Positions 33,161 through 41,937 are shown, counted from the stretch's first letter. The stretch is DNA of 64,000 bases from Pseudomonadota bacterium (GCA_023451825.1 JAEXYA010000029.1:124001-188000), one strand, 5' to 3'. Notes: generated by a model from the letters alone, not told the origin. Numbers and translations are program-made.

Positions 33161-33175
33161 TTAACCATTGATTAA
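33161..33175 (-). promoter_or_regulatory. CtrA-type site upstream of the tadE-like pair
   Basis: TTAACCATTGATTAAC: TTAA (33161-33164), seven bases, TTAA (33172-33175), reading TTAA-N7-TTAA on both strands. It lies 100 bp before the start of the gene ending at 32504. CtrA controls pilus genes in Caulobacter. Confidence 0.55.
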
Positions 33176-33234
33176 CCATCACCGTACTCGCCCGGCAGCC
33201 GCGAATTTTCACGCGGCTGCGCAGCTCGATCGGG

Positions 33235-33753
33235 CTAGTTGATCTTGCCGCCCGCCGTGCCCGTCGTGGCGCCGGCCGATGCGGCCTGGCCACCGATGGC
33301 GCCGGCCTGCTCCATGCTCGACTTGAAGTAACCCTCGGCGTCGCCCAGCGTGACGCGGCGTGCGCATTCTGGCGTGCAACTATAGGTCTCGCGCGCCATG
33401 CCACGGTAGACGGTGACGACCTTGTCGGTCGGACCTTCGACTTGCACGACGCGATCCATCAGCACGGCGCCGCTGCGATCGAGCGCAATCACATTGGTAG
33501 CGCCATAGCCCTTGCCCGTGACCACGACCAGACCGCCGGGCTGCAGCGTGACATCAGCGATCAGCGGATTGCCGATCACGATGGTTGCGATCTTATCCGG
33601 GAATTTGACGAGTTTCGCCTGATCGACATTGACCGAGATCATGTCATTGGCAGCGGCCGGAAGACCAGCCACGGGAAGAAAAACCAGACCGGCGACCAGC
33701 GCCCGCATGATCAAAGCCGCCGAGACGCGGCGACGCGGTGAAAGAAACGACAT
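33235..33753 (-). CDS. Pilus assembly protein with CpaC N-terminal domain only
   Basis: A 172-residue exported protein. After a signal peptide (ALIMRALVAGLVFLPVAGLP) comes the periplasmic N-domain found at the start of CpaC/RcpA secretins (VDQAKLVKFPDKIATIVIGN, then GLVVVTGKGYGATNVIALDR), but no secretin domain follows. The tail is Ala/Gly/Thr-rich (QAASAGATTGTAGGKIN), with a Cys pair (YSCTPECARR) before it. The ATG at 33753 has GGAG six bases upstream; the frame open to 33897 has no support. It probably helps gate or stabilise the full CpaC secretin encoded at 37011. Confidence 0.88.
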   Translation of the reverse strand: MSFLSPRRRVSAALIMRALVAGLVFLPVAGLPAAANDMISVNVDQAKLVKFPDKIATIVIGNPLIADVTLQPGGLVVVTGKGYGATNVIALDRSGAVLMDRVVQVEGPTDKVVTVYRGMARETYSCTPECARRVTLGDAEGYFKSSMEQAGAIGGQAASAGATTGTAGGKIN

Positions 33754-33879
33754 CCTGTACTCCGGGACGATACGAGCCGGCCTAAGCAGATACGCAGCGG
33801 TGCCGGCGCCCGACATGGCAAATCTGCCGTTAATTGGTGAAGGAACAGGTAACGGCGGTATCGATCGCTCATCCCCGAA

Positions 33880-33906
33880 CAAAGAAGCCCGGCGCATGCG
33901 CCGGGC
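33880..33906 (-). terminator. Terminator of the sterol desaturase-type gene
   Basis: A perfect 10-bp self-complementary stem, gcccggcgca/tgcgccgggc (33887-33906), followed on the minus strand by TTCTTTGTT. It lies 24 bp after the stop at 33931. Confidence 0.7.
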
Positions 33907-33930
33907 TCGATCTCACCATTGCTTCCACGC

Positions 33931-34779
33931 CTATTGCTTGGCTGCCGAACTCAACTGCCGGAACGGATAGGCCAACTGTCCGCCGATCTCCTTCGGCAGC
34001 GGCTCCCCATCGACGCCATAATTGTCGGGCAAGACACCTTTCGGCATCCGGAAAGTGCCGAACAGAATGTCCCAGAGCGGAAAGGTGCCGGCAAAGTTCG
34101 TGTTGCCGCCCTGCTCCAGCGATGTGTGATGCCAGCGATGGAAGACCGGCGTGGCAATGACATATCTGAACGGCCCGAGCGTCCAGTTCAGGTTGGCGTG
34201 GACGAAAGCCGAGTGGAATGTCGTGAACGGACCGACCCACAGCATGATGTTCGGCGAGATGCCGGCCAACAGCAACACGACATCAACGGCGACCGTGCCG
34301 AGGAACAGGTTGACCGGATGGAAGCGCGCCGCGGAAATCCAGTCGACCTCTTCGGAGGAATGATGGATGGCGTGATACTTCCAGAATTCCCCGCCATGAT
34401 ACATCCGGTGAAACCAGTATAGCAGGAAGTCGGAGACGACGAGGAACAGGATCGCCTGAACCCATAGCGGCAGCTGCGCCAGCGGCCCGTGGCCGTTGTC
34501 ATAGAAGGCGATGAGCTCGTCGGGATCTCGGATGTTGAAGATGACCGCTGCGCCGAGCACCATGAGGCCAATGCGGACCACACGGGTAATCAGCGGCACG
34601 AAGAACCAGTAGCAGATGTCGGTGACGATCTCGCTCTTGCGCCACCAGGGCTTGCCGGGATTGCACGCCCAGAAATGCGTGAGCACCGTAAAGACAACGG
34701 CGAGAACGATCGTGATCGGCACCACCTTCATGATGGTTTCGCCGAACATGTGCAGCACTTCCATGGGCAATGTGGACAT
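33931..34779 (-). CDS. Sterol desaturase/fatty acid hydroxylase superfamily protein
   Basis: A 282-residue integral membrane di-iron enzyme. Four or so membrane helices surround the histidine clusters: HRMYHG, HAIHHS and HRWHHTSLEQGG, plus HANLNW, the pattern of the FA_hydroxylase family. In bacteria such enzymes hydroxylate or desaturate lipids, carotenoids or hopanoid-like substrates; the substrate is unknown here. It sits alone inside the Tad pilus region, transcribed on the minus strand, and has no evident functional link to the pili. Confidence 0.92.
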   Translation of the reverse strand: MSTLPMEVLHMFGETIMKVVPITIVLAVVFTVLTHFWACNPGKPWWRKSEIVTDICYWFFVPLITRVVRIGLMVLGAAVIFNIRDPDELIAFYDNGHGPLAQLPLWVQAILFLVVSDFLLYWFHRMYHGGEFWKYHAIHHSSEEVDWISAARFHPVNLFLGTVAVDVVLLLAGISPNIMLWVGPFTTFHSAFVHANLNWTLGPFRYVIATPVFHRWHHTSLEQGGNTNFAGTFPLWDILFGTFRMPKGVLPDNYGVDGEPLPKEIGGQLAYPFRQLSSAAKQ

Positions 34780-34890
34780 TTTCGATTCTCGCGGGTTTCT
34801 GCCGTCAGCGTTACCGCCGCATACTTAAGGACCGTTAAACCAAAGCCTCGAAGCGCGGTGTAATGACACCTAAGTCATTTGGAATAGGCC

Positions 34891-34905
34891 TTAAGTAGAC
34901 ATTTA
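34891..34905 (+). promoter_or_regulatory. Imperfect CtrA-type site upstream of the flp pilin gene
   Basis: TTAA (34891-34894), seven bases, TTTA (34902-34905): one mismatch to TTAA-N7-TTAA. It lies 162 bp before the pilin ATG. The gap 34780-35066 shows no gene. Confidence 0.3.
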
Positions 34906-35066
34906 CCGTGCACAAGAAGAGACAAATGCGATCGACTTTCATCAATCGAATTAACCGCACTGCAATCCGAAACTCCTAGGGTCTGCACATGGTCACGGTG
35001 CTGAGAACGCCGGGGAGACCAGGCATCTAAGATCGACAGCCACGTGCACATATGGAGTTTTGTATT

Positions 35067-35231
35067 ATGAAGAACATCGTTTCGCGTTTCATCAAGGACG
35101 AGTCTGGCGCCACCGCGATCGAATACGGCCTGATCGCCGCTGGCATCTCGCTCGCCATCATCGCGGTCGTGAACGGCCTCGGTTCTAACCTGAACGGCAA
35201 GTTCGGCCTGATCAACACCTCGCTCAAGTAA
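35067..35231 (+). CDS. Flp/PilA-type major pilin subunit
   Basis: A 54-residue Flp family pilin. It begins MKNIVSRFIKDESGATAIEY followed by GLIAAGISLAIIAVVNGLG. The Gly-Ala-Thr-Ala-Ile-Glu-Tyr motif is the Flp processing site, with cleavage after Gly14 leaving the +5 Glu and +6 Tyr, then the hydrophobic assembly helix. The C-terminus is short (NLNGKFGLINTSLK). GGAG lies nine bases before the ATG. A strong terminator follows 19 bp after the stop, so the abundant pilin is made from its own transcript, separately from the cpa genes. Confidence 0.97.
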   Translation: MKNIVSRFIKDESGATAIEYGLIAAGISLAIIAVVNGLGSNLNGKFGLINTSLK

Positions 35232-35249
35232 GCTCGAGGCGTGGTTGCG

Positions 35250-35281
35250 AAAAAGGCTCCGGATCTCCGGAGCCTTTTTTG
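35250..35281 (+). terminator. Rho-independent terminator after the flp pilin gene
   Basis: A 9-bp perfect stem (ggctccgga / tccggagcc) extended by A-T pairs (aaaa/tttt), ending in a run of six T. Confidence 0.93.
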
Positions 35282-35317
35282 TTGGAGTGCTCCCATGCGT
35301 ATGTTCAGGCCCCGCCC

Positions 35318-35452
35318 ATGAGACATCATGCGAAACAGCGCTCGCTCGTCGAGACGCTCGAGATATCGCTGCGCGAGCCCGCAGGGCTTGTCTGCGCCGC
35401 TTTGGTGCTGGCGCTGGCGACCGTGATCATCCGGATCGCCGCCGTTTGGTAA
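35318..35452 (+). CDS. Possible 44-residue membrane microprotein
   Basis: An ATG-led frame of 44 codons between flp and cpaA. The N-terminal half is charged (MRHHAKQRSLVETLEISLRE) and the C-terminal half is one hydrophobic segment (LVCAALVLALATVIIRIAAV) ending in Trp. It fills the gap between the pilin terminator and cpaA. Codon use is like its neighbours, but there is no strong ribosome site. I recognise no family; it could be a small Tad accessory protein or chance. Confidence 0.4.
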   Translation: MRHHAKQRSLVETLEISLREPAGLVCAALVLALATVIIRIAAVW

Positions 35453-35527
35453 ACAATCCCTTGTTTCCCGATTGTTCATTTCTACCGGTTACGCTCTGCC
35501 GTCTCTGCCGCACGGACCGTTAAAGCC

Positions 35528-36052
35528 ATGATCCTCGATTTGACGCGTCTCCTGCTGTTTCCGGGCCTGATGGCCTATGCAGCCGTCAGCGACCTGCTCA
35601 CCATGACGATCTCGAACCGCATCTCGATGTTGTTGATCGCCGGTTTCGCCTTCGTCGCCTTCTTCAGCGGCATGACCCCGACCAACGCCTTGCTGCATCT
35701 TGGCGCAGGCGGCATCGTGCTGGTGATCGCCTTTGCCTGTTTCGCCTTTGGCTGGATCGGCGGCGGCGATGCCAAACTCGCAGCCTGCGCCGGACTCTGG
35801 TTCGGCTTCGACCATCTGCTGCAATATCTCGTCTATGCTTCGCTGTTCGGCGGCGCCTTGACGCTGCTTTTGCTGCAATTCCGTCAGTGGCCGCTACCCG
35901 CAGCATTGGGCCGCCAGGAGTGGTTGATGCGGCTGCATCACAAGGAAACCGGCATTCCTTACGGCGTTGCGCTCGCGCTCGGCGCCTTGCTGGTCTATCC
36001 CGAGACGGAATGGATCAAAGCCGTCGATCTCAGTCGCCTCGCGTCAGGCTGA
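35528..36052 (+). CDS. cpaA: Prepilin peptidase CpaA/TadV (A24 family)
   Basis: A 174-residue membrane aspartic protease that removes the leader from Flp and TadE-type prepilins. The two catalytic aspartates are Asp22 (AAVSDLLTMTISN) and Asp81 (GWIGGGDAKLAAC, the family GxGD site). Five or so membrane helices make up the rest. The N-methylation domain of the larger PilD enzymes is absent, as is normal for TadV. First gene of the cpa cluster. Confidence 0.95.
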   Translation: MILDLTRLLLFPGLMAYAAVSDLLTMTISNRISMLLIAGFAFVAFFSGMTPTNALLHLGAGGIVLVIAFACFAFGWIGGGDAKLAACAGLWFGFDHLLQYLVYASLFGGALTLLLLQFRQWPLPAALGRQEWLMRLHHKETGIPYGVALALGALLVYPETEWIKAVDLSRLASG

Positions 36053-36174
36053 TACCGGGCAAAAATCGTTAACTCGATTTAGATACCGCTCATTAACCAT
36101 GCTTTGACGAATAACTGCTCAACTCCACACCACAGCGATGCTTGCGTCGCGGCGTAATGTGGAAAGTGAAGCGT

Positions 36175-36966
36175 ATGAATACCGCACGTATTGTGGTCCT
36201 CGCCATCGCACTCGGTGCCGGCAGCGTGGCGCTGTATCTCGCGAGCTCCTCCGATGCTCCGCCGCCGCCTCCGCAGGTCGCACAACTTCCCACCACCGAT
36301 GTTCTCGTCGCCAAGGGTGATATCGCGCTCGGTCAGCCGATCGGTCCCGACGATATGCAGTGGCAATCATGGCCCACCAGCGCGGCCAGCGCCAATGTGA
36401 TCAGCCGCAATACACGCCCGGAAGCGATGACGCAGATGGCCGGCGCACTGGCACGTTCGCCATTCATCGCCGGCGAGCCGATCCGCGAGGCGAAGCTGGT
36501 GCGTGCCAATGGCGCGGGCTTCATGGCCGCCGTGCTGCCTACGGGCATGCGCGCGGTCTCCACCGAAATCTCGCCTGAAACCGGTGCGGGCGGCTTCATC
36601 CTGCCGAACGACCGTGTCGACGTGATCCTGTCCAAGCGCGACAAAGGCCCTGACAACGGTGCCGACGGCGTGATGTCCGAGATCATTCTCAGCAATATCC
36701 GCGTGCTCGCCATCGATCAGGCGCCGAAGGAAAAGGACGGGCAGAATACCGTGGTCGGCAAGACCGCGACGCTCGAACTGAAGCCCGAACAGGCCGAGCT
36801 GATGGCCCGCGCCCGCCAGAGCGGCACGCTCTCGCTCGCCCTGCGCGCCCTGGCCGATGCCAATGCGCCGGAAACACCCAGCGAAGATCCCGGCACGCGC
36901 CGCCGCGGCAGCACCGTCAATATCGTCCGGTACGGCATTCCGTCGACCGCGACGATCACGAAGTGA
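36175..36966 (+). CDS. cpaB: Flp pilus assembly protein CpaB/RcpC
   Basis: A 263-residue periplasmic pilus assembly protein with an N-terminal membrane anchor (ARIVVLAIALGAGSVALYLA), an SAF domain (TTDVLVAKGDIALGQPIGPD) and the RcpC/CpaB domain (AVLPTGMRAVSTEISPETGA, GGFILPNDRVDVILSKRD). It is thought to act with the secretin. The ATG at 36175 has GGAAAG eight bases upstream and starts the anchor; earlier starts add an unsupported basic stretch. It overlaps or abuts cpaC. Confidence 0.95.
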   Translation: MNTARIVVLAIALGAGSVALYLASSSDAPPPPPQVAQLPTTDVLVAKGDIALGQPIGPDDMQWQSWPTSAASANVISRNTRPEAMTQMAGALARSPFIAGEPIREAKLVRANGAGFMAAVLPTGMRAVSTEISPETGAGGFILPNDRVDVILSKRDKGPDNGADGVMSEIILSNIRVLAIDQAPKEKDGQNTVVGKTATLELKPEQAELMARARQSGTLSLALRALADANAPETPSEDPGTRRRGSTVNIVRYGIPSTATITK

Positions 36967-37010
36967 CAAGGACGTCAACGATGAAGCCGATGACAACGAG
37001 GAGTGGACCG

Positions 37011-38432
37011 ATGCGGAGCCTGATGGCCCGCGCGCTCTCGATGACAGCCATCGCCGCGCTCACGCTTGGCTCCGCATTGCCTGTCGCCGACGCTGCCGAC
37101 TACGGCGCCAATCAGGCCGCCACCACAGGTCAGCTCAATGCGCGCTTCCTGCCGCTCGGGGTCGGCAAATCGACCGTGATCGACCTGCCGCGCGACGTGA
37201 AGGATGTGCTTGTCGCCGATCCGAAGATTGCCAATGCCGTGGTCCGCTCCGCACAGCGCGCCTATATCATCGGCGCGACGGTCGGGCAGACCAATATCAT
37301 CTTCTTCGACAGCGCCGGTCAGCAGATCGCCGCCTATGACATCGCGGTGACCCGCGACCTCAATGGCATTCGCGGCGCGCTGAAGCAGACCTTGCCAACC
37401 GCGGACATTCGCGTGGAAGGTCTCGGCGACGGCATCATGCTGTTGGGCACCGCAGCCAGCCAGGTCGAAGCGCAGCAGGCCGCCGACCTTGCCGCGCGTC
37501 TTGCCGGCGGCATCGACAAGGTCGTCAACAATATCTCGGTCCGCGGCCGCGACCAGGTGATGCTGAAAGTCACCGTTGCCGAAGTTCAGCGCAATATCGT
37601 CAAGCAGCTCGGCGTCGATCTCTCCGGCTCGCTCAGCTATGGCACCTCGGTCGTCAACTTCAACAACCTGACGCCATTTGGCGCGAGTGGCGGACCGCTG
37701 GTCAGCGGCAATCAAATTCAGGCAGCTTTCGGCTCTCCCGCAAAGGTGACGGCGACGCTGAAGGCGATGGAGAATGCCGGCGTCATTCGTACTCTCGCCG
37801 AGCCGAGCCTGACCGCGATCTCTGGTGAGACTGCCAATTTTCTGGCGGGCGGTGAATTCCCCGTACCGGGCGGCAATACTTGCGACCCGGTGACGCGCGT
37901 TTGTACGCTGCAAATCACATTCAAGAAGTTCGGTATTTCGCTCGGCTTCACGCCGGTCGTCCTGAGCGAAGGCCGCATCAGCCTGCGTGTCGCCACCGAA
38001 GTGTCAGAACTGTCGCAGGAAAACGCGGTGTCGATCAGCGGCACCACGGTTCCGGCGATCAAGACCAATCGCGCCGACACGACGCTCGAGATTCCGTCGG
38101 GCGGTTCGATGGCCATGGCCGGCTTGATCAAGCAACAGACCAAGCAGGCCATGAGCGGCCTGCCCGGCATGGCGCAGTTGCCCGTGCTTGGCACGCTGTT
38201 CAAGAGCCGCGACTATGTGAACAACAATACCGAACTGATGGTGATCGTGACGCCTTATGTCGTCCGCGCCGTCGCGCAGAAGGATCTGTCGCGGCCGGAT
38301 GACGGTTTCGTCGATTCGTCCGATCCGCAAGCCGACCTCCTCGGCACCGTCAATCGTATCTACGGCGTACCGGGTCGCAAGCCCGAGCCCGCCCGCGGCT
38401 ATCGCGGCGCGTTCGGCTTCATCACGGATTGA
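37011..38432 (+). CDS. cpaC: Flp pilus secretin CpaC/RcpA
   Basis: The outer membrane secretin of the pilus, 473 residues from this start. A signal peptide (MARALSMTAIAALTLGSALP) is followed by the pilus N-domain (GVGKSTVIDLPRDVKDVLVA; GATVGQTNIIFFDSAGQQI), a BON domain (about 115-180) and the secretin domain (NAGVIRTLAEPSLTAISGET, LAGGEFPVPGG, LGFTPVVLSEGRISLRVATE). The start is chosen for the GAGGAG seven bases upstream; ATG 36981 (AAGGA at eight bases) and GTG 36963 are in frame and also possible. Confidence 0.96.
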   Translation: MRSLMARALSMTAIAALTLGSALPVADAADYGANQAATTGQLNARFLPLGVGKSTVIDLPRDVKDVLVADPKIANAVVRSAQRAYIIGATVGQTNIIFFDSAGQQIAAYDIAVTRDLNGIRGALKQTLPTADIRVEGLGDGIMLLGTAASQVEAQQAADLAARLAGGIDKVVNNISVRGRDQVMLKVTVAEVQRNIVKQLGVDLSGSLSYGTSVVNFNNLTPFGASGGPLVSGNQIQAAFGSPAKVTATLKAMENAGVIRTLAEPSLTAISGETANFLAGGEFPVPGGNTCDPVTRVCTLQITFKKFGISLGFTPVVLSEGRISLRVATEVSELSQENAVSISGTTVPAIKTNRADTTLEIPSGGSMAMAGLIKQQTKQAMSGLPGMAQLPVLGTLFKSRDYVNNNTELMVIVTPYVVRAVAQKDLSRPDDGFVDSSDPQADLLGTVNRIYGVPGRKPEPARGYRGAFGFITD

Positions 38433-38446
38433 GACGGGGACATCTG

Positions 38447-39193
38447 ATGACACAGAACAGCAACATCCCGGCCCGCATCAAGCGCAGTCTCGCTATCGTG
38501 ACCGCGATCGTCGGCGCCACTGCCGCGCTCGGCGGATGCAGGACCGTCGCGCAGGATGACGTCGCGACGAGTGTCCCGGCGGATTATCGCCTGCGGCATC
38601 CGATCGTGGTGGAAGAGCGACTGCGCAACACCGAAGTCTTTGTCGGCAGCTTCCGCGGCGGCCTGACCGCGACGCAACGCGCCGATGTCATTGCCGTCGG
38701 CCAGAACTGGCTGCGCGAAGGCACCGGCGTGATCACGGTCGAAGTCCCGGCTCAGACTCCCAACGCGCGCGCTGCGCAGGATTCCAACCGCGAAGTGCAT
38801 TCGCTGCTCGCCGCCACCGGCGTGCCGCCGAATGCCATTGCGACCCGCAAATACACGCCGAACGATCCCCGCCAATTCGCGACGATCCGCATCGGTTATC
38901 CGATGATCGCCGCCAGTGCAGGTCCTTGCGGCACCTGGCCGGAAGACTTGGGCGCCTCGATCAAGAACAAAAGCTACCTGTCGAACCGCCCCTACTACAA
39001 TCTCGGTTGTGCTTCACAGCGCAATCTCGCGGCCATGGTGTCGAACCCGTCCGATCTCGTGCAGCCGCGTCCGGAAACGCCGGTCTATGCGGCACGCCGG
39101 ACGGTCGTACTCGACAAATATCGCCAGGGTCAGGGCACAGCCACCACTTATCCCGACGCGGATAAGGGCAAGATCAGCAACGTGGGCCAATGA
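38447..39193 (+). CDS. cpaD: Pilus assembly lipoprotein CpaD
   Basis: A 248-residue outer membrane lipoprotein with a lipobox (ATAALGGC). The CpaD domain follows: YRLRHPIVVEERLRNTEVFV, GLTATQRADVIAVGQNWLRE and the OmpA-like VHSLLAATGVPPNAIATRKY. CpaD probably stabilises the CpaC secretin in the outer membrane. Its stop overlaps the cpaE start (ATGA), giving coupling. Confidence 0.95.
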   Translation: MTQNSNIPARIKRSLAIVTAIVGATAALGGCRTVAQDDVATSVPADYRLRHPIVVEERLRNTEVFVGSFRGGLTATQRADVIAVGQNWLREGTGVITVEVPAQTPNARAAQDSNREVHSLLAATGVPPNAIATRKYTPNDPRQFATIRIGYPMIAASAGPCGTWPEDLGASIKNKSYLSNRPYYNLGCASQRNLAAMVSNPSDLVQPRPETPVYAARRTVVLDKYRQGQGTATTYPDADKGKISNVGQ

Positions 39194-40461
39194 TCAATTA
39201 CGCGCAAAAGACCGACGACGAACAGCCCGCCGCAGCGTCGACCACGGCCGCGGAGGAGCATATCGCACCGGCGCCCCGGGTTTCGATCCAGGCGTTCTGC
39301 GAGACCGTCGAAACCGCCTCGGCCGTGCAGGCCGCGGGCGAAGACCGCCGTTTGGGCAAGACCCATCTCAAGATTCAGATGGGCGGCATGGCCGCCGCTA
39401 TCGAAGCCTATCGCACAGCGCCCACGCCGAACGTGATCCTCCTCGAAGCCGAGCCGCGCACCGATATTCTCGGCGGGCTCGATCAGCTCGCCACCGTCTG
39501 CGATGCCGGCACCCGCGTCATCGTTATCGGCAAGGTCAATGACGTTACGCTGTATCGCGAACTGGTTCGCCGCGGCGTCAGCGACTACGTGATCGCACCG
39601 GTCGTCACCATCGATGTCGTTCGCTCGATCTGCGGCCTGTTCTCGGCCCCGGAAGCGAAGGCGGTTGGCCGCATTATCGCTGTGGTCGGTGCAAAAGGCG
39701 GCGTCGGTGCATCCACGATTGCACATAACGTTGCTTGGGCTATCGCCCGAGATCTCGCGCTCGATTCAGTCGTTGCCGACCTCGACCTCGCTTTCGGCAC
39801 CGCGGGTCTCGATTACAATCAGGATCCGCCCCAAGGCATCGCGGATGCAGTATTCTCGCCGGATCGCATCGACACGGCTTTCATCGACCGACTGCTGTCG
39901 AAGTGCACGGACCATCTCAGCCTGCTGGCTGCACCGGCCACGCTCGAGCGTGTCTATGATTTCGGCACCGAGGCGTTCGATTCGATCTTCGACACGCTCC
40001 GATCGACCATGCCCTGCATCGTGCTCGACGTTCCGCATCAATGGACCGGCTGGACCAAGCGCGCGTTGATTGGCGCCGATGACATCCTCATCGTTGCTTC
40101 ACCGGATCTGGCGAACCTGCGTAACACCAAGAACATGTATGACCTGATCAAGGCATCGCGCCCGAACGACCGGCCGCCGCTCTATTGCCTCAACCAGGTT
40201 GGTGTGCCGAAGCGCCCGGAAATCAGCGCCGCGGAGTTTGCCAAGGCCATCGAGACGCCGCCGATCGCGACGATCCCATTCGAGCCGCAGATTTTTGGCG
40301 CGGCTGCCAATAACGGCCAGATGATTGCGGAAGTCTCCGCCAATCATCGCACCACCGAAATGTTCCTGCAGATCGCCCAGCGGCTCACCGGCCGCGGCGA
40401 GACGAAAAAGCCGCGGGGATCCTTCCTCGCGCCGCTGCTGGAGAAGTTGCGGTCGAAATAA
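39190..40461 (+). CDS. cpaE: Pilus localisation ATPase CpaE/TadZ
   Basis: A 423-residue MinD/ParA-like ATPase that places the pilus machine at the cell pole. After a receiver-like N-domain (about 60-145; PTPNVILLEAEPRTDILGGL) comes the ATPase domain with a deviant Walker A, VVGAKGGVGASTIAHNVAWA, where Ala replaces the usual Lys/Thr-adjacent residue, and the switch motif VVADLDLAFGTAGLDYNQ. C-terminal helices end LAPLLEKLRSK. Position between cpaD and cpaF is canonical. Confidence 0.95.
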   Translation: MINYAQKTDDEQPAAASTTAAEEHIAPAPRVSIQAFCETVETASAVQAAGEDRRLGKTHLKIQMGGMAAAIEAYRTAPTPNVILLEAEPRTDILGGLDQLATVCDAGTRVIVIGKVNDVTLYRELVRRGVSDYVIAPVVTIDVVRSICGLFSAPEAKAVGRIIAVVGAKGGVGASTIAHNVAWAIARDLALDSVVADLDLAFGTAGLDYNQDPPQGIADAVFSPDRIDTAFIDRLLSKCTDHLSLLAAPATLERVYDFGTEAFDSIFDTLRSTMPCIVLDVPHQWTGWTKRALIGADDILIVASPDLANLRNTKNMYDLIKASRPNDRPPLYCLNQVGVPKRPEISAAEFAKAIETPPIATIPFEPQIFGAAANNGQMIAEVSANHRTTEMFLQIAQRLTGRGETKKPRGSFLAPLLEKLRSK

Positions 40462-40480
40462 CGCCGCAAGGAGTTGAGTC

Positions 40481-41926
40481 GTGTTTGGTAAGCGTAGTGG
40501 AACAGAGCCCGATCTTCGTGCCGTCAGGCCCGCCGGCCCGCCGCCGGTTGCGCCGAGCGTAGCGCCCGCGCCTGCCGTCTCGTCGCCTCCGCTGTCGCCG
40601 GCACGCGCCCCTGCGCCACCGCCAGTGGCCGAGCGCCGATCCGATAACTACTACCAGGTCAAGGCGACAATCTTCGGCGCGCTGATCGAAGCGATCGATC
40701 TTGCGCAGTTGGCCAAGCTCGACGGCGAATCCGCGCGCGAGGAGATCCGCGACATCGTCAACGAGATCATCGCGATCAAGAATATCGTGATGTCGATTGC
40801 CGAGCAGGAAGAGCTGCTCGACGATATCTGTAACGACGTGCTCGGCTACGGCCCGCTGGAACCGCTGCTGGCGCGCGACGACATCGCCGACATCATGGTC
40901 AACGGCGCCGGCACGGTGTTCATCGAAGTCGCCGGCCGCATCCAGAAGACCGGCATCCGCTTTCGCGACAATCAGCAGCTGCTGAATATCTGCCAACGCA
41001 TCGTCAGCCAGGTCGGCCGCCGCGTGGACGAATCGTCGCCGATCTGCGACGCCCGTCTCGCCGACGGCTCGCGCGTCAACGCGATCGTGCCGCCGCTGGC
41101 CATCGATGGCCCAGCGCTCACCATTCGTAAGTTCAAAAAAGACAAGCTGACCCTCGATCAGCTGGTCAAGTTCGGCGCGATCTCGCCGGAGGGCGCGCAG
41201 ATCCTTCAGATCATCGGTCGTGTCCGCTGCAACGTCCTGATCTCCGGCGGCACGGGTTCCGGCAAGACCACGTTGCTGAATTGCCTGACCAACTACATCG
41301 ACGAAGACGAACGCGTCATCACCTGCGAAGACGCCGCCGAATTGCAGCTGCAACAGCCGCATGTGGTGCGCCTCGAAACCCGGCCGCCGAACATCGAAGG
41401 CGAAGGCCAGGTGACCATGCGCGAGCTCGTGCGCAACTGCCTGCGTATGCGCCCCGAACGCATCATCGTCGGCGAAGTCCGTGGCCCCGAAGCGTTCGAC
41501 CTGTTGCAGGCGATGAATACCGGCCATGACGGTTCGATGGGGACGCTGCACGCCAACAATCCGCGCGAAGCGTTGTCACGTTGCGAATCCATGATCACCA
41601 TGGGCGGCTTTTCGCTGCCGTCGCGCACCATCCGTGAGATGATCTGCGCCTCTATCGACGTCATCGTGCAGGCCGCGCGCCTGCGCGACGGCTCGCGCCG
41701 CATCACCCACATCACCGAAGTGATGGGGATGGAAGGCGACACCATCATCACGCAAGATGTGTTCCTTTATGACATCGTCGGTGAGGACGCCAATGGCGGC
41801 ATTATCGGTCGCCACCGCTCCACCGGCATCGGCCGACCGAAATTCTGGGAACGCGCCCGCTATTACGGTGAAGAAAAGCGACTCGCCGCGGCGCTCGATG
41901 CCGCCGAAGTCGCAGCCACGATCTAG
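40481..41926 (+). CDS. cpaF: Pilus assembly/retraction ATPase CpaF/TadA
   Basis: A 481-residue secretion ATPase that powers Flp pilus extension (and retraction in some bacteria). The Pro/Ala-rich N-terminus (to about residue 45) precedes the N-terminal domain and the RecA-like motor with Walker A GGTGSGKTTLL (Lys262), the Asp box ITCEDAAELQLQQPHVVRLE, Walker B RIIVGEVRGPEAFDLLQAM and the His box HANNPREALSR. The start is GTG 40481, seven bases after AAGGAG. Confidence 0.97.
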   Translation: MFGKRSGTEPDLRAVRPAGPPPVAPSVAPAPAVSSPPLSPARAPAPPPVAERRSDNYYQVKATIFGALIEAIDLAQLAKLDGESAREEIRDIVNEIIAIKNIVMSIAEQEELLDDICNDVLGYGPLEPLLARDDIADIMVNGAGTVFIEVAGRIQKTGIRFRDNQQLLNICQRIVSQVGRRVDESSPICDARLADGSRVNAIVPPLAIDGPALTIRKFKKDKLTLDQLVKFGAISPEGAQILQIIGRVRCNVLISGGTGSGKTTLLNCLTNYIDEDERVITCEDAAELQLQQPHVVRLETRPPNIEGEGQVTMRELVRNCLRMRPERIIVGEVRGPEAFDLLQAMNTGHDGSMGTLHANNPREALSRCESMITMGGFSLPSRTIREMICASIDVIVQAARLRDGSRRITHITEVMGMEGDTIITQDVFLYDIVGEDANGGIIGRHRSTGIGRPKFWERARYYGEEKRLAAALDAAEVAATI

Positions 41927-41937
41927 AGGAGCAGCCG

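Noticed and set aside
35067..35231. Short frame that might be discarded as too small
   Set aside because: Rejected as noise at first because of its length, then kept: it is a clear Flp pilin.
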